A stretch of 64,000 nucleotides of DNA from Pseudomonas sp. ANT_H12B (GTDB taxonomy: Bacteria; Pseudomonadota; Gammaproteobacteria; Pseudomonadales; Pseudomonadaceae), in contig NZ_VOBI01000003.1 of assembly GCF_008369325.1 (NCBI RefSeq), positions 434,001 through 498,000 on the forward strand, read 5' to 3'. This document shows, one piece after another, positions 1 to 10,510 of the stretch (positions are counted from its first letter, which is position 1; each line of letters starts with the position of its first letter). The position numbers were made by a program, and so were the translations under genes. The notes beneath the pieces were generated by a model that ran no database searches, had not been told where the DNA came from, and worked only from the letters and a program-made list of their open reading frames with translations.

Positions 1-376
1 TTTTATCGGCCAGTTGTTGCACGCGTTTACGGATCAATTTGTGGTAATCGCGGCCCAAGGCATAACGCGAGACGTAGGCTTTTTCCGGTTGTGCCAGTCG
101 TTTGGCCATTTCGGTGTCGCCCGGCAGGTAGTCCATGCGTAGGGAAACGACCCGAAGCGTGCCGGGTACTAGCTCTTCCGGGTGTGAGCGTTTGCTGCCG
201 TGGGCGCCCATGTAGTCCATTTCGCCGTGGTAGCCGGCCGCGAGCCAGCGCTCCAGGTGCTGCTCATGCTCGGCGAGATCGAGGCCGCTGATGCCGACTT
301 GCTGAAAGCCCAGCTCGCGGCCCCAGTCCTTGATGGATTGGGCGAGGGCGGGCAGGTCTGTGGTAATAGCGGGCAT
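1..376 (-). CDS. queG: Epoxyqueuosine reductase QueG, N-terminal part (runs off the window)
   Basis: Reading the minus strand from the ATG at 374-376 gives MPAITTDLPALAQSIKDWG, followed by LGFQQVGISGLDL and RWLAAGYHGEMDYMG, the conserved start of QueG. QueG is the cobalamin- and Fe-S-dependent enzyme that reduces epoxyqueuosine to queuosine at the wobble position of GUN tRNAs. The frame is open to base 1 with no stop, so about the first 125 residues are present; the Fe-S domains lie outside. The gene is divergent from nnr with about 63 bp between them. No strong Shine-Dalgarno precedes this ATG, but no upstream in-frame start fits the family better. Identification rests on recognised family sequence. 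Confidence 0.9.
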   Translation of the reverse strand, partial: MPAITTDLPALAQSIKDWGRELGFQQVGISGLDLAEHEQHLERWLAAGYHGEMDYMGAHGSKRSHPEELVPGTLRVVSLRMDYLPGDTEMAKRLAQPEKAYVSRYALGRDYHKLIRKRVQQLADK

Positions 377-439
377 GAGGCGAGAGAAACCGGAGCTGAG
401 ATGCGTATAATTCTGCCAGACATCGGAGCCCGAATACGC

Positions 440-1939
440 ATGCCGCACACTAAAGATGAATTACCCGACGCGCTGTACAGCGCCGCGCAAGTGCGAGGGC
501 TCGATGCGAGCCTGATCGCGGCCGGTACACCGGGCTTCGAATTGATGCAGCGCGCGGCCCATGCGACCTGGCGTGCGTTGGTCCGTCAATGGCCGACAGC
601 CAGTGAACTGAGTGTGCTGGCCGGTCACGGCAACAACGCCGGGGACGGTTATCTGGTGGCGGTGCTGGCTCGGCGGGCCGGGTGGACGGTTCGAGTGCTG
701 GCGGCGGGGGATCCGCAGCGTTTGCAAGGTGATGCGGCGTTGGCGTACGCCGAGGCTGTGTCCGAGCACGTTTCCATCGACGCCTGGACCGCGCAGTCCC
801 AATTGCGCGGCATCGTGCTGGATGCCTTGCTGGGCACCGGCTTGACCGGTGAGGTGCGCGAGCCTTATGTCAGCGTTATCGCTGCGATAAACGCCTGTGC
901 GTTGCCGGTTGTAGCGGTGGATATCCCCTCGGGTCTGAGTGCTGACACTGGCCGGGTACTGGGTGCTGCGGTGCGAGCCGACCTGACGGTGACCTTCATT
1001 GGTTTGAAACTGGGGCTTTTCACCGGTGATGCGGCGGACGTAATTGGCGAGTTGGTCTTCAACGACTTGCAAGCACCGCCGGAGTTGTTCGACGGAGCGG
1101 CCATCACTGCCCGTCGCCTGACGGCCGGTAACCTGCCGCGTCTGGCCGGCCGCGCTCCAGCGTCCCATAAAGGCAAATTCGGCCATGTATTGCTGATCGG
1201 CGGTGATCGCGGTGTTGGCGGCGCCATTCTGCTGAGTGCACAAAGTGCCCTGCGCAGTGGTGCGGGCATGGTGTCCGTGGCCACGCGCAGCGAACATGTT
1301 CCGGCCGCGCTGGCGAGAATTCCCGAAGCCATGGTGTTGGGCACATCGTCCCCCAATCAACTGATGGGACTGCTTCAAAAGGTTTCCGTGCTGGTGGTCG
1401 GCCCGGGCTTGGGTCAGGCTTCCTGGGGACGCAGCCTTTTGTCGGCCGCCGCCAACGCGCCGCTGCCGCAAGTCTGGGACGCCGATGCGTTGAATCTGCT
1501 GGCTGCAAAGCACGTGAGTTTGCCCAAGGACTGTGTCATCACGCCGCATCCGGGCGAAGCGGCGCGGTTGCTGGGGATAAGCACTGCGCAGGTTCAGGCT
1601 GATCGCCCGGCTGCCGCGCATGCGTTGAGCAAAAAATACACAGCTGTGGTGATTCTCAAAGGCGCTGGCAGTCTCATCGCCAGCCCCGATGGACGTCTGG
1701 CGTTGTGTCATCAGGGCCATCCGGCCATGGCCACCGCCGGTTTGGGCGATGTATTGGCCGGTCTGGTCGGCGCGTTGCTGGCCCAAGGCATGCAGGCATT
1801 CGACGCAGCCTGTCTGGCGGTCTGGCTGCACGCCAATGCCGGCGCGCAAGAAGGTAAATTTGGCCGTGGGCTGGCGGCCAGTGACCTGATCCCAGCCATT
1901 CGTCAGTTGTTGGAGGAGCAAGCACCGTGTCTGAAGTAA
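440..1939 (+). CDS. nnr: Bifunctional NAD(P)H-hydrate epimerase / ADP-dependent (S)-NAD(P)H-hydrate dehydratase
   Basis: This 499-residue protein repairs damaged NAD(P)HX. The N-terminal half is the YjeF-type epimerase (GHGNNAGDG at residues 62-70, DALLGTGLTG, DIPSGL). The C-terminal half is the ADP-dependent dehydratase, with GPGLGQ, WDADALNLL, TPHPGEAARLLG and the catalytic-region AGLGDVLAG. The ATG at 440 (MPHTKDELPDALYSAAQVR) matches the usual Pseudomonas start; the frame is open further upstream, but that extension overlaps the divergent queG gene. The last 13 bases overlap tsaE, so the two are probably translationally coupled in the nnr-tsaE-amiC-mutL-miaA-hfq run. Confidence 0.95.
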   Translation: MPHTKDELPDALYSAAQVRGLDASLIAAGTPGFELMQRAAHATWRALVRQWPTASELSVLAGHGNNAGDGYLVAVLARRAGWTVRVLAAGDPQRLQGDAALAYAEAVSEHVSIDAWTAQSQLRGIVLDALLGTGLTGEVREPYVSVIAAINACALPVVAVDIPSGLSADTGRVLGAAVRADLTVTFIGLKLGLFTGDAADVIGELVFNDLQAPPELFDGAAITARRLTAGNLPRLAGRAPASHKGKFGHVLLIGGDRGVGGAILLSAQSALRSGAGMVSVATRSEHVPAALARIPEAMVLGTSSPNQLMGLLQKVSVLVVGPGLGQASWGRSLLSAAANAPLPQVWDADALNLLAAKHVSLPKDCVITPHPGEAARLLGISTAQVQADRPAAAHALSKKYTAVVILKGAGSLIASPDGRLALCHQGHPAMATAGLGDVLAGLVGALLAQGMQAFDAACLAVWLHANAGAQEGKFGRGLAASDLIPAIRQLLEEQAPCLK

Positions 1940-2397
1940 CCCTGTACCTGGCTGATGAAGAGGCGATGACCGCGTTTGGCGCTCGCATTGCACAAACCAC
2001 GAAAGGGCACGGTCTGATTTTTCTCGAGGGAGATCTCGGGGCGGGGAAAACCACGCTGTCCAGGGGCATCATCCGGGGTTTGGGACATGTCGGCGCGGTA
2101 AAGAGTCCGACCTTCACCCTGGTCGAGCCCTACGAGATTGGTGACATTCGGGCTTTCCATTTCGACCTCTATCGTCTGGTCGATCCTGAAGAACTGGAGT
2201 ACCTCGGCATCCGCGATTACTTCGACGACGACGCTTTGTGCCTGATCGAATGGCCCCAGAAGGGTGCAGGCTTTTTGCCAAAGCCCGACCTGACCATTAC
2301 CATTAGCCCGCAAGACAGCGGGCGTTCGCTGAAAATTTTGTCCCAGGGCTCGCGTGGCGAGTCGTGGTGTGCCGCTTTGGCATTGGAATCCAATTAA
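1927..2397 (+). CDS. tsaE: tRNA threonylcarbamoyladenosine biosynthesis ATPase TsaE (YjeE)
   Basis: A 156-residue P-loop ATPase that works with TsaB and TsaD to make t6A37 on ANN-decoding tRNAs. A Walker A motif (GDLGAGKTT) lies near residue 37, followed by KSPTFTLVEPY and FDLYRL, all diagnostic of TsaE. The GTG at 1927 starts inside the end of nnr. The stop at 2397 abuts the ATG of the amidase gene. Length matches the family. Confidence 0.95.
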   Translation: MSEVTLYLADEEAMTAFGARIAQTTKGHGLIFLEGDLGAGKTTLSRGIIRGLGHVGAVKSPTFTLVEPYEIGDIRAFHFDLYRLVDPEELEYLGIRDYFDDDALCLIEWPQKGAGFLPKPDLTITISPQDSGRSLKILSQGSRGESWCAALALESN

Positions 2398-3825
2398 ATG
2401 ATGGGGTTAGGTATGCGCTTTCGCGCGTTGGTTGCTGCCGTAGGGATGTTGTATTTGGCGGTGACCGTCGACGCTGTGGCCGAGTCGAAGGTCAGCAGCG
2501 TTCGCCTGTGGCGGGCGCCGGACAATACACGTCTGGTGTTCGACCTGACCGGTCCGGTGCAGCACAGCGTCTTTACCCTGACGGCTCCGGACCGGCTGGT
2601 GATCGACATCAATGGCGCGAGTCTCGGGGCGCCATTGAACGTCAATAGTTCGAACACCCCGATCACCGCGATGCGCTCGGCTCAACGCACCCCGACCGAC
2701 CTGCGGGTGGTCATCGATCTGAAAAAAGCCGTCACCCCGAAAAGCTTCACCCTGGCGCCGAACGCCCAGTATGGCAATCGCCTGGTGGTCGACCTGTTCG
2801 ATAACCCCGCCGATGCCGCGCCAATACCGCCGCCCACCAACGTCGCAAGGGTGGCCCCGGTTCCGGTCACGCCGGTTGAACCTGCGGTCAAGCTGCCGCC
2901 CGCACCGGCCGGCAAGCGCGATATCGTCGTAGTCATCGATGCCGGCCACGGCGGCGAAGACCCGGGCGCCTCGGGCTCTCGCGGTCAGCGCGAGAAAGAC
3001 GTAGTACTGGCCATCGCCCGCGAACTGCAACGTCAGGTCAATGGCATGAAAGGCTTCCGCGCCGAACTGACCCGCACCGGCGACTACTTCATTCCGTTGC
3101 GCGGCCGTACCGAAATCGCCCGCAAGAAGGGCGCCGACCTGTTCGTTTCGATTCACGCCGACGCCGCGCCGTCGGCCGCAGCCTTCGGTGCCTCGGTGTT
3201 TGCCCTGTCTGATCGCGGTGCTACCTCGGAAACGGCCCGTTGGCTGGCCGACAGCGAAAACCGTTCTGACTTGATCGGCGGTGCCGGCAACGTCAGCCTC
3301 GATGACAAGGACCGCATGCTGGCGGGCGTGCTGCTCGACCTGTCGATGACTGCTTCCCTGACCTCCAGCCTGAACGTCGGCCAGAAGGTGCTGAGCAATA
3401 TCGGCCGCGTCACGCCGCTGCACAAACAACGCGTGGAACAGGCCGGGTTCATGGTGCTGAAGTCGCCGGATATCCCCTCGATCCTGGTGGAAACCGGGTT
3501 CATCTCCAACGCCAAAGAAGCTTCCAAGCTTGCCGCAGCGAACCACCAGCAAGCGCTGGCGCGTTCGATCAGCAGCGGCGTGCGTCAGTTCTTCCAGCAG
3601 AACCCACCACCGGGCACCTACATCGCCTGGCTGCGTGATTCCGGAGGGATCGCACAAGGTCCTCGTGACCATCGGGTGAACCCCGGCGAGACGCTGGCGA
3701 TGATTGCCGTGCGATATCAGGTGTCTCCGGCCACACTGCGCAACGCCAACAAGCTGTCGAGTGATGAGCTCAAAATCGGTCAGCACTTGACCATTCCCGG
3801 CACTGAATTGGCGGCCAAAGAATGA
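2398..3825 (+). CDS. amiC: N-acetylmuramoyl-L-alanine amidase, AMIN + Amidase_3 + LysM
   Basis: This 475-residue periplasmic amidase cleaves the amide bond between MurNAc and the stem peptide during daughter-cell separation. After an N-terminal signal ([22 protein letters not shown]) come an AMIN domain (about residues 30-130), a proline-rich linker and the zinc amidase domain with [18 protein letters not shown] and ETGFISN. A C-terminal LysM-like repeat follows ([15 protein letters not shown]...[11 protein letters not shown]). The family in Pseudomonas is variously named AmiB or AmiC; the symbol is therefore approximate. The 3' end overlaps mutL by ATGA, implying coupling. Confidence 0.93.
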   Translation: MMGLGMRFRALVAAVGMLYLAVTVDAVAESKVSSVRLWRAPDNTRLVFDLTGPVQHSVFTLTAPDRLVIDINGASLGAPLNVNSSNTPITAMRSAQRTPTDLRVVIDLKKAVTPKSFTLAPNAQYGNRLVVDLFDNPADAAPIPPPTNVARVAPVPVTPVEPAVKLPPAPAGKRDIVVVIDAGHGGEDPGASGSRGQREKDVVLAIARELQRQVNGMKGFRAELTRTGDYFIPLRGRTEIARKKGADLFVSIHADAAPSAAAFGASVFALSDRGATSETARWLADSENRSDLIGGAGNVSLDDKDRMLAGVLLDLSMTASLTSSLNVGQKVLSNIGRVTPLHKQRVEQAGFMVLKSPDIPSILVETGFISNAKEASKLAAANHQQALARSISSGVRQFFQQNPPPGTYIAWLRDSGGIAQGPRDHRVNPGETLAMIAVRYQVSPATLRNANKLSSDELKIGQHLTIPGTELAAKE

Positions 3826-5732
3826 ACCAGGTGCTGACCAACACGGCTCGCATCGAGCTGCTCAGCCCGAGACTGGCGAACCAGATTGCCGCCGGTGAGG
3901 TGGTTGAGCGCCCGGCTTCGGTGATCAAGGAGTTGCTGGAAAACAGCCTCGACTCCGGCGCCAGGCGTATCGATGTCGATGTGGAGCAGGGCGGCGTCAA
4001 GCTGCTGCGGGTGCGTGACGATGGCAGCGGCATTTCTGCCGATGACCTGCCGCTGGCCCTGGCGCGACACGCCACCAGCAAAATCCGCAACCTGGAAGAT
4101 CTCGAGCAGGTCATGAGCCTGGGCTTTCGCGGTGAAGCCCTCGCGTCGATCAGCTCCGTGGCACGCCTGACCCTGACGTCCCGCACCAAAGAGGCCGATC
4201 AGGCCTGGCAGGTCGAAACCGAAGGCCGGGACATGGCGCCTCGCGTGCAGCCAGCGGCCCATCCGGTGGGCACGTCGGTGGAAGTGCGTGACTTGTTTTT
4301 CAATACCCCGGCACGACGCAAGTTTCTCAAAACCGAAAAAACCGAATTCGATCACCTGCAAGAAGTGATCAAGCGTCTGGCGTTGGCGCGCTTCGACGTG
4401 GCGTTCCATCTGCGCCACAACGGCAAGACCATCCTCAGCCTGCATGAGGCCCATGATGATGCTGCCCGCGCCCGGCGAGTGGCGGCGATTTGCGGCTCGG
4501 GTTTCCTTGAACAGGCGCTGCCGATTGAAATCGAACGCAACGGCCTGCATTTGTGGGGTTGGGTCGGGTTGCCGACATTCAATCGCAGCCAGGCAGACTT
4601 GCAGTATTTCTTTGTGAACGGCCGTGCCGTACGCGACAAACTGGTAGCCCACGCGGTGCGCCAGGCCTATCGCGACGTGCTGTTCAACGGTCGGCACCCC
4701 ACGTTCGTGCTGTTTTTCGAGGTTGATCCGGCAGGCGTTGATGTCAACGTGCACCCGACCAAGCACGAAGTGCGCTTCCGTGACGGGCGCATGGTTCACG
4801 ATTTCCTCTATGGCACCCTGCACCGCGCCTTGGGCGATGTGCGGCCGGAAGACCATCTGGCCGCGCCTGTCGCGACGGCCATCGTTCGACCGACCGGCAT
4901 TGATGCTGGCGAGTTCGGTCCGCAGGGCGAAATGCGTCTGGCGGCCAATGCCTTGCTGGAACAGCCTCAGGCTCAGCCGTCGTTCAATACGCCGGCAGGC
5001 TCGGGCGCTGGTGCCGGTTATCAATATCAGTACTCGCCGCGGCCTCAATCGGGTGTGCCTGTGGCTGAAGCTCAGGCCGCCTACCGTGAGTTTTTTGCGC
5101 CGTTGCCAGAAGCGAACGCGGTCGCTCTGCCGGCCGGGCAGGATGATATTCCGCCGCTGGGTTATGCACTGGCGCAGCTCAAAGGCATCTATATTCTTTC
5201 GGAAAACGCCCAAGGCCTGGTACTGGTGGACATGCATGCCGCGCACGAGCGGATCATGTACGAACGCCTGAAAATCGCCATGGCCAGCGAAGGCTTGAGC
5301 GGCCAGCCGCTGCTGGTGCCGGAATCGCTGGCGGTCAGTCAACGTGAAGCCGATTGCGCCGAAGAGCACGTCGCGTGGTTCCAGCGTCTGGGCTTTGAAT
5401 TGCAACGCCTGGGTCCGGAATCCCTGGCGATCCGGCAGATTCCGGCCTTGCTCAAGCAGGCCGAAGCCAATCGACTGGTCAGCGATGTACTCGCAGACCT
5501 GATGGAATATGGCACCAGCGACCGGATTCAGGCGCACCTGAACGAACTGCTTGGCACCATGGCCTGCCACGGCGCGATTCGTGCGAATCGGCGTCTGGCA
5601 CTGCCGGAAATGAACGGTCTGCTGCGCGATATGGAAAACACCGAGCGCAGCGGTCAATGCAACCATGGCCGACCGACCTGGACCCAACTGGGCCTGGACG
5701 ATCTGGACAAACTGTTCTTGCGCGGTCGCTGA
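3822..5732 (+). CDS. mutL: DNA mismatch repair protein MutL
   Basis: This is the 636-residue MutL that couples MutS mismatch recognition to strand incision. The N-terminal GHKL ATPase has [23 protein letters not shown] and [11 protein letters not shown] variable linker (about residues 345-440) leads to the C-terminal dimerisation/endonuclease domain. That domain has the metal-binding motif [12 protein letters not shown] near residue 470, which fits the D-x-HA-x2-E-x4-E pattern of nicking MutL proteins. E. coli MutL lacks this motif; Pseudomonas MutL has it. The stop overlaps the miaA start by one base. Confidence 0.97.
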   Translation: MNQVLTNTARIELLSPRLANQIAAGEVVERPASVIKELLENSLDSGARRIDVDVEQGGVKLLRVRDDGSGISADDLPLALARHATSKIRNLEDLEQVMSLGFRGEALASISSVARLTLTSRTKEADQAWQVETEGRDMAPRVQPAAHPVGTSVEVRDLFFNTPARRKFLKTEKTEFDHLQEVIKRLALARFDVAFHLRHNGKTILSLHEAHDDAARARRVAAICGSGFLEQALPIEIERNGLHLWGWVGLPTFNRSQADLQYFFVNGRAVRDKLVAHAVRQAYRDVLFNGRHPTFVLFFEVDPAGVDVNVHPTKHEVRFRDGRMVHDFLYGTLHRALGDVRPEDHLAAPVATAIVRPTGIDAGEFGPQGEMRLAANALLEQPQAQPSFNTPAGSGAGAGYQYQYSPRPQSGVPVAEAQAAYREFFAPLPEANAVALPAGQDDIPPLGYALAQLKGIYILSENAQGLVLVDMHAAHERIMYERLKIAMASEGLSGQPLLVPESLAVSQREADCAEEHVAWFQRLGFELQRLGPESLAIRQIPALLKQAEANRLVSDVLADLMEYGTSDRIQAHLNELLGTMACHGAIRANRRLALPEMNGLLRDMENTERSGQCNHGRPTWTQLGLDDLDKLFLRGR

Positions 5733-6703
5733 TGAGCCAGCTACCACCCGCGATTTTCCTGATGGGGCCGACCGCCGCCGGCAAGACCGACCTGGCCATC
5801 GAACTCACCAAAGTCCTGCCCTGCGAGCTGATCAGCGTCGATTCAGCGCTGGTCTACCGCGGCATGGACATTGGCACTGCCAAACCTTCCAAAGAGCTTT
5901 TGGCCGAATTCCCGCACCGCTTGATTGATATTCTCGACCCGGCAGAGAGCTATTCGGCCGCGGATTTCCGTCGTGATGCCCTGAAGGCCATGGCGGAGAT
6001 CACCGCGCGGGGCAAAATTCCGCTGCTTGTAGGCGGCACGATGCTCTACTACAAGGCTTTGGTCGAAGGATTGGCGGACATGCCGGCAGCCGATCCCGAG
6101 GTCCGCGCGCAGATCGAAGAGGAGGCTGCACGCCTTGGCTGGCAAGCCCTGCACGAACAATTGGCGGTGATCGATCCAGAATCCGCCGCCCGCATTCATC
6201 CGAACGATCCTCAGCGGCTCAGTCGAGCACTGGAAGTTTATCGCGTCAGCGGTCAAAGCATGACCGCTCTTCGTTTGCAACAATCTGCGCAAAGTACTGA
6301 AGCAGCCGCTTCGGGACGTCAACAATTGCCCTATACTGTCGCGAACTTGGCCATTGCTCCGGCAAATCGCCAGGTACTGCACGAGCGAATTAAACAAAGA
6401 TTCACTTTAATGTTGGAACAGGGATTCATTGACGAGGTCGTAGCCCTGCGTAAGCGAAGTGACCTGCATGCCGGGTTGCCGTCTATACGTGCAGTAGGCT
6501 ACCGACAAGTCTGGGACTACCTGGATGGCAAGCTGACGCAAGCCGAGATGCAGGAGCGTGGAATCATTGCCACGCGCCAATTGGCAAAGCGCCAGTTCAC
6601 CTGGCTGCGCAGTTGGGCTGATTTACACTGGTTGGACAGCCTGGATTGCGACAATCTGCCGCGCGCCTTGAAATACCTTGGGACCATCTCCATATTGAGC
6701 TGA
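5732..6703 (+). CDS. miaA: tRNA dimethylallyltransferase MiaA
   Basis: A 323-residue enzyme that transfers a dimethylallyl group to A37 of tRNAs reading UNN codons. The start [20 protein letters not shown] contains the P-loop; [17 protein letters not shown] and [11 protein letters not shown] follow in the conserved order. [13 protein letters not shown] near the C terminus is also typical. The ATG at 5732 shares one base with the mutL stop, which makes it a better start than in-frame codons within mutL. miaA-hfq-hflX is the classical gamma-proteobacterial order. Confidence 0.97.
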   Translation: MSQLPPAIFLMGPTAAGKTDLAIELTKVLPCELISVDSALVYRGMDIGTAKPSKELLAEFPHRLIDILDPAESYSAADFRRDALKAMAEITARGKIPLLVGGTMLYYKALVEGLADMPAADPEVRAQIEEEAARLGWQALHEQLAVIDPESAARIHPNDPQRLSRALEVYRVSGQSMTALRLQQSAQSTEAAASGRQQLPYTVANLAIAPANRQVLHERIKQRFTLMLEQGFIDEVVALRKRSDLHAGLPSIRAVGYRQVWDYLDGKLTQAEMQERGIIATRQLAKRQFTWLRSWADLHWLDSLDCDNLPRALKYLGTISILS

Positions 6704-6797
6704 GTCCTTGCAATTGCCGTCTATCCTTGGGGGTGTGACGGCCACAAGCCATCTGTTTACCTATTTTTTATATTGAATCCTTAAAGGAGTGCGGCAC

Positions 6798-7058
6798 ATG
6801 TCAAAAGGGCATTCGCTACAAGACCCTTACTTGAATACTTTACGTAAAGAGAAAGTTGGGGTGTCTATCTACCTGGTCAACGGGATCAAACTGCAAGGTA
6901 CGATCGAATCTTTCGACCAGTTCGTTATCCTGCTGAAGAACACCGTCAGCCAGATGGTTTACAAACACGCTATCTCTACAGTGGTGCCGGTTCGTCCAAT
7001 TCGTCTGCCTAGCGCAACCGAATCCGAAGCAGGTGACGCTGAGCCAGGTAACGCCTGA
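6798..7058 (+). CDS. hfq: RNA chaperone Hfq
   Basis: This 86-residue Sm-like protein forms a hexamer and matches small RNAs with mRNA targets. The whole core is present: [40 protein letters not shown] (Sm1) and [10 protein letters not shown] (Sm2, with the conserved YKHA). A good Shine-Dalgarno (TTAAAGGAG, 6781-6789) precedes the ATG at 6798, which is preferred over an in-frame GTG at 6789. The 95 bp between miaA and hfq probably carry a promoter of its own. hflX follows after 12 bp. Confidence 0.97.
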   Translation: MSKGHSLQDPYLNTLRKEKVGVSIYLVNGIKLQGTIESFDQFVILLKNTVSQMVYKHAISTVVPVRPIRLPSATESEAGDAEPGNA

Positions 7059-7070
7059 TAGGAGTCTCCT

Positions 7071-8372
7071 TTGTTCTTTGAGCGCCACGGTGGTGGTGAG
7101 CGAGTGATCCTCGTTCACTTGGATGGACAGGACCCTGAGGCGCGCGAAGATCCGCAGGAGTTTCAGGAATTGGCTAATTCGGCCGGCGCCGAGACCGTTG
7201 CGTTTTTTAACGTACCGCGTCATCGGCCAACCGCCAAATTCCTGATCGGTAGCGGCAAGGTCGAGGAGTTACGCGACCTGGTTCATGCCGAAAAGGCAGA
7301 TCTGGTGATCTTCAATCACATCCTCACGCCCAGTCAGGAACGTAACCTCGAACGTGTTTTCGAGTGTCGCGTGATCGACCGTACCGGTCTGATTCTCGAT
7401 ATTTTCGCCCAGCGCGCCCGTACCCATGAAGGCAAGCTCCAGGTAGAACTGGCCCAGCTTGACCACATGAGCACCCGACTGGTTCGTGGCTGGACCCACC
7501 TTGAGCGTCAGGGTGGCGGTATCGGCATGCGTGGCCCGGGTGAAACCCAGCTGGAAACCGACCGTCGTTTGCTGCGGGTTCGCCTGCGGCAGATCAAAGG
7601 CCGGTTGGAAAAAGTGCGCAGCCAGCGCGAACAGTCGCGACGCGGCCGTTCGCGTGCGGATATTCCTACCGTGTCCCTTGTGGGCTATACCAACGCCGGC
7701 AAATCCACGCTCTTCAATAACGTGACGAAATCCGACGTGTACGCGGCTGACCAGTTGTTTGCCACGCTGGACCCGACCTTGCGCCGTCTGGAGCTCGACG
7801 ACCTGGGACCGATTGTCCTGGCCGATACGGTGGGTTTCATACGTCACTTGCCCCACAAACTGGTCGAGGCATTTCGGTCTACGCTCGAAGAGTCGAGCAA
7901 CTCAGACCTGCTGTTGCACGTGATCGATGCGGCCGAACCGGATCGCATGTTGCAGATCGAGCAGGTGATGGTGGTGCTGGGCGAGATTGGTGCCCAGGAC
8001 TTGCCGATCCTCGAGGTCTATAACAAACTCGATTTGCTTGAAGGCGTTGAGCCACAAATCCAGCGCGACGAAAACGGCAAGCCTCAACGGGTCTGGCTTT
8101 CGGCGCGTGATGGCAGTGGACTGGAATTGCTTGAGCAAGCCATTGCCGAGTTGCTGGGCAGTGAGTTGTTTATCGGCACCTTGCGCTTGCCGCAACGTTT
8201 TGCTCGACTGCGTGCGCAGTTTTTCGAACTCGGTGCGGTGCAGAAAGAAGAACATGACGAAGAAGGCATCAGTTTGCTGGCCGTTCGCTTGCCGCGAGTC
8301 GAGTTGAATCGACTGGTGAGCCGTGAAGGTTTGCAACCGATGGAATTCATCGAGCAACACACTTTGCAATAA
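7071..8372 (+). CDS. hflX: Ribosome-associated GTPase HflX
   Basis: A 433-residue GTPase that splits or rescues stalled ribosomes, notably under heat stress. The N-terminal HflX domain (LIGSGKVEEL, FNHILTPSQERNLE) is followed by a coiled linker with GPGETQLETDRR. The GTP-binding domain has GYTNAGKSTLFN (G1), DPTLRRL and DTVGFIRHLP (G3) and NKLD (G4). The best start is TTG at 7071 (MFFERHGGGERVILVHLDG), preceded by TAGGAGTC. It lies 12 bp after hfq and is probably cotranscribed with it. Confidence 0.95.
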   Translation: MFFERHGGGERVILVHLDGQDPEAREDPQEFQELANSAGAETVAFFNVPRHRPTAKFLIGSGKVEELRDLVHAEKADLVIFNHILTPSQERNLERVFECRVIDRTGLILDIFAQRARTHEGKLQVELAQLDHMSTRLVRGWTHLERQGGGIGMRGPGETQLETDRRLLRVRLRQIKGRLEKVRSQREQSRRGRSRADIPTVSLVGYTNAGKSTLFNNVTKSDVYAADQLFATLDPTLRRLELDDLGPIVLADTVGFIRHLPHKLVEAFRSTLEESSNSDLLLHVIDAAEPDRMLQIEQVMVVLGEIGAQDLPILEVYNKLDLLEGVEPQIQRDENGKPQRVWLSARDGSGLELLEQAIAELLGSELFIGTLRLPQRFARLRAQFFELGAVQKEEHDEEGISLLAVRLPRVELNRLVSREGLQPMEFIEQHTLQ

Positions 8373-8468
8373 AAGCCTGAGAAAGCGGTTGTGCCGTGGT
8401 GACAGGCATTCTGTAGCATTGGTCGGCGCGCCGTGGGTGCGTCTTTGCTTTATCAGATGGAGAGCGCT

Positions 8469-9641
8469 ATGGCTTGGAATGAGCCGGGTGGCAACTCGAA
8501 TAATCAGGATCCTTGGGGTGGCAAGCGCCGCAATAACGGCGACCGCAAGGGACCACCGGATCTCGACGAGGCCTTCCGAAAGCTGCAGGAAAGCCTGAAC
8601 GGGTTGTTCGGTGGTGGTAAAAAACGTGGTGATGACGGCGGTGGTTCGGGCAAGAGAGGCGGCTTCGGCGGTCTGCTCGGCATCGGTCTGGTCGTGTTGG
8701 CGGCCGTGTGGCTGTATAGCGCGGTCTATGTCGTCGACGAGCAGGAGCAAGCCGTGGTGCTGCGCTTCGGCAAGTACTATGAAACCGTCGGCCCGGGCCT
8801 GAACATCTATTTCCCGCCGCTTGATCGCAAGTACCTGGAGAACGTCACGCGTGAGCGTGCCTACACCAAGCAGGGTCAAATGCTGACTGAAGACGAGAAC
8901 ATCGTCGAAGTGCCGCTGACCGTGCAGTACAAGATCAGCAACCTGCAGGACTTCGTGCTGAGTGTCGATCAGCCGGAAATCAGCCTGCAGCATGCGACCG
9001 AAAGTGCCTTGCGCCATGTGGTGGGTTCCACCGCGATGGACCAGGTGCTGACCGAAGGTCGTGAATTGATGGCCAGCGAAATCAAGGAGCGTCTGCAACG
9101 CTTCATGGATACCTACCGCACCGGCATCACCATTACTCAGGTCAACGTACAGAACGCAGCGGCACCGCGTGAAGTGCAGGAAGCTTTCGATGACGTGATT
9201 CGCGCCCGTGAAGACGAGCAGCGTTCGCGCAACCAGGCTGAAACCTATGCCAACGGCGTCGTGCCGGAAGCCCGTGGCCAGGCCCAGCGCATCCTTGAAG
9301 ATGCCAATGGTTACCGCGACGAAACCGTCTCGCGCGCCAAGGGTGAGGCGGACCGCTTCACCAAGCTGGTCGCCGAGTATCGCAAGGCTCCTGAAGTGAC
9401 CCGTGAGCGTCTGTACCTGGACACCATGCAGGAAGTCTTCAGCAATACCAGCAAGGTTCTCGTGACCGGCAACAAGAACGGCCAGAGCAATCTGCTGTAC
9501 TTGCCGCTGGACAAGATGGTCGAAAGTGGTCGCAACACCAGCACGTCAGTGACTGGCGCGGCTGCCACCAGCAATGAAGCGAATGCACGTGCGGCAGCTG
9601 ATCTGCAGCAACAGCCAACACGTACCAGGGAGAGTCGCTGA
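8469..9641 (+). CDS. hflK: FtsH protease modulator subunit HflK
   Basis: HflK and HflC form a periplasmic membrane complex that restrains the FtsH protease. This 390-residue protein has the glycine/asparagine-rich cytoplasmic N terminus (MAWNEPGGNSNNQDPWGG), one transmembrane helix (about residues 65-85) and an SPFH/band-7 domain (YVVDEQEQAVVLRFGKY, GPGLNIYFP). A charged helical region and a Ser/Thr/Ala-rich tail follow. The ATG at 8469 is favoured over an upstream in-frame start because MAWNEPGG is the family's conserved start. The stop overlaps the hflC ATG. Confidence 0.96.
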   Translation: MAWNEPGGNSNNQDPWGGKRRNNGDRKGPPDLDEAFRKLQESLNGLFGGGKKRGDDGGGSGKRGGFGGLLGIGLVVLAAVWLYSAVYVVDEQEQAVVLRFGKYYETVGPGLNIYFPPLDRKYLENVTRERAYTKQGQMLTEDENIVEVPLTVQYKISNLQDFVLSVDQPEISLQHATESALRHVVGSTAMDQVLTEGRELMASEIKERLQRFMDTYRTGITITQVNVQNAAAPREVQEAFDDVIRAREDEQRSRNQAETYANGVVPEARGQAQRILEDANGYRDETVSRAKGEADRFTKLVAEYRKAPEVTRERLYLDTMQEVFSNTSKVLVTGNKNGQSNLLYLPLDKMVESGRNTSTSVTGAAATSNEANARAAADLQQQPTRTRESR

Positions 9642-10510
9642 TGAGCAATAAATCGCTGATCACCCTTATTGTTGTTGTCGTTGTGGCGATCGCAGCCTGG
9701 AACTGCTTTTACATCGTGGCTCAGACCGAGCGTGCGGTGCTGCTGCAGTTCGGTCGCGTGGTCCAGGCTGATGTTCAGCCGGGCCTGCATGTGAAAGTGC
9801 CTTACGTTAACCAGGTGCGCAAATTCGACGCACGCCTGATGACGCTGGATGCACCGACACAGCGCTTCCTGACGCTGGAAAAGAAAGCCGTGATGGTTGA
9901 TGCCTACGCCAAGTGGCGCGTGAAAGATGCCGAGCGCTTCTACACCGCAACCTCCGGCCTCAAGCAGATTGCTGACGAGCGTCTTTCCCGTCGTCTGGAA
10001 TCGGGCCTGCGCGACCAGTTCGGTAAGCGCACGCTCCATGAAGTAGTTTCTGGTGAGCGTGACGCTTTGATGTCCGATATCACCGCTTCGTTGAACACGA
10101 TGGCGGAAAAAGAGCTGGGCATCGAAGTGGTCGATGTTCGGGTCAAGGCTATCGACCTGCCGAAAGAAGTGAACCGCAGTGTGTTCGAGCGTATGAGCTC
10201 CGAGCGTGAGCGTGAAGCTCGCGAGCACCGCGCCAAGGGTAACGAACTGGCAGAAGGCATTCGTGCCGACGCCGATCGTCAACGCCGCGTGCTGCTGGCT
10301 GAAGCCTATCGTGAATCCGAAGAGGTTCGCGGTGATGGTGACGCCCAGGCCGCTGCGATCTACTCAAAGGCCTATGGCCAGGACCAGGAGTTCTACGGTT
10401 TCTATCGTAGCCTGCGCGCCTACCGTGAAAGCTTCGCGAACAAATCCGACGTCATGGTCCTGGACCCAAGCAGTGACTTCTTCCGTTACCTGGAAAAAGC
10501 CAAGCCTTGA
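9641..10510 (+). CDS. hflC: FtsH protease modulator subunit HflC
   Basis: A 289-residue partner of HflK. It has one N-terminal membrane helix (LITLIVVVVVAIAAWNCFYIV), the SPFH domain (AQTERAVLLQFGRVV, PGLHVKVPYVNQV) and the conserved C terminus SDVMVLDPSSDFFRYLE. The ATG at 9641 overlaps the hflK stop. A GC-rich hairpin and then a U-tailed hairpin follow the stop, so transcription of the hfq-hflX-hflK-hflC group probably ends here. Confidence 0.96.
   Translation: MSNKSLITLIVVVVVAIAAWNCFYIVAQTERAVLLQFGRVVQADVQPGLHVKVPYVNQVRKFDARLMTLDAPTQRFLTLEKKAVMVDAYAKWRVKDAERFYTATSGLKQIADERLSRRLESGLRDQFGKRTLHEVVSGERDALMSDITASLNTMAEKELGIEVVDVRVKAIDLPKEVNRSVFERMSSEREREAREHRAKGNELAEGIRADADRQRRVLLAEAYRESEEVRGDGDAQAAAIYSKAYGQDQEFYGFYRSLRAYRESFANKSDVMVLDPSSDFFRYLEKAKP

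Noticed and set aside
461..1993. Long open frame antisense to nnr
   Set aside because: It lies entirely opposite a well-supported gene, its sequence is Arg/Gln-rich shadow, and no ribosome binding site or family is seen. Such frames are common in GC-rich DNA.
3780..5747. 655-codon open frame antisense to mutL
   Set aside because: Shadow of mutL codon usage; no recognisable protein sequence.
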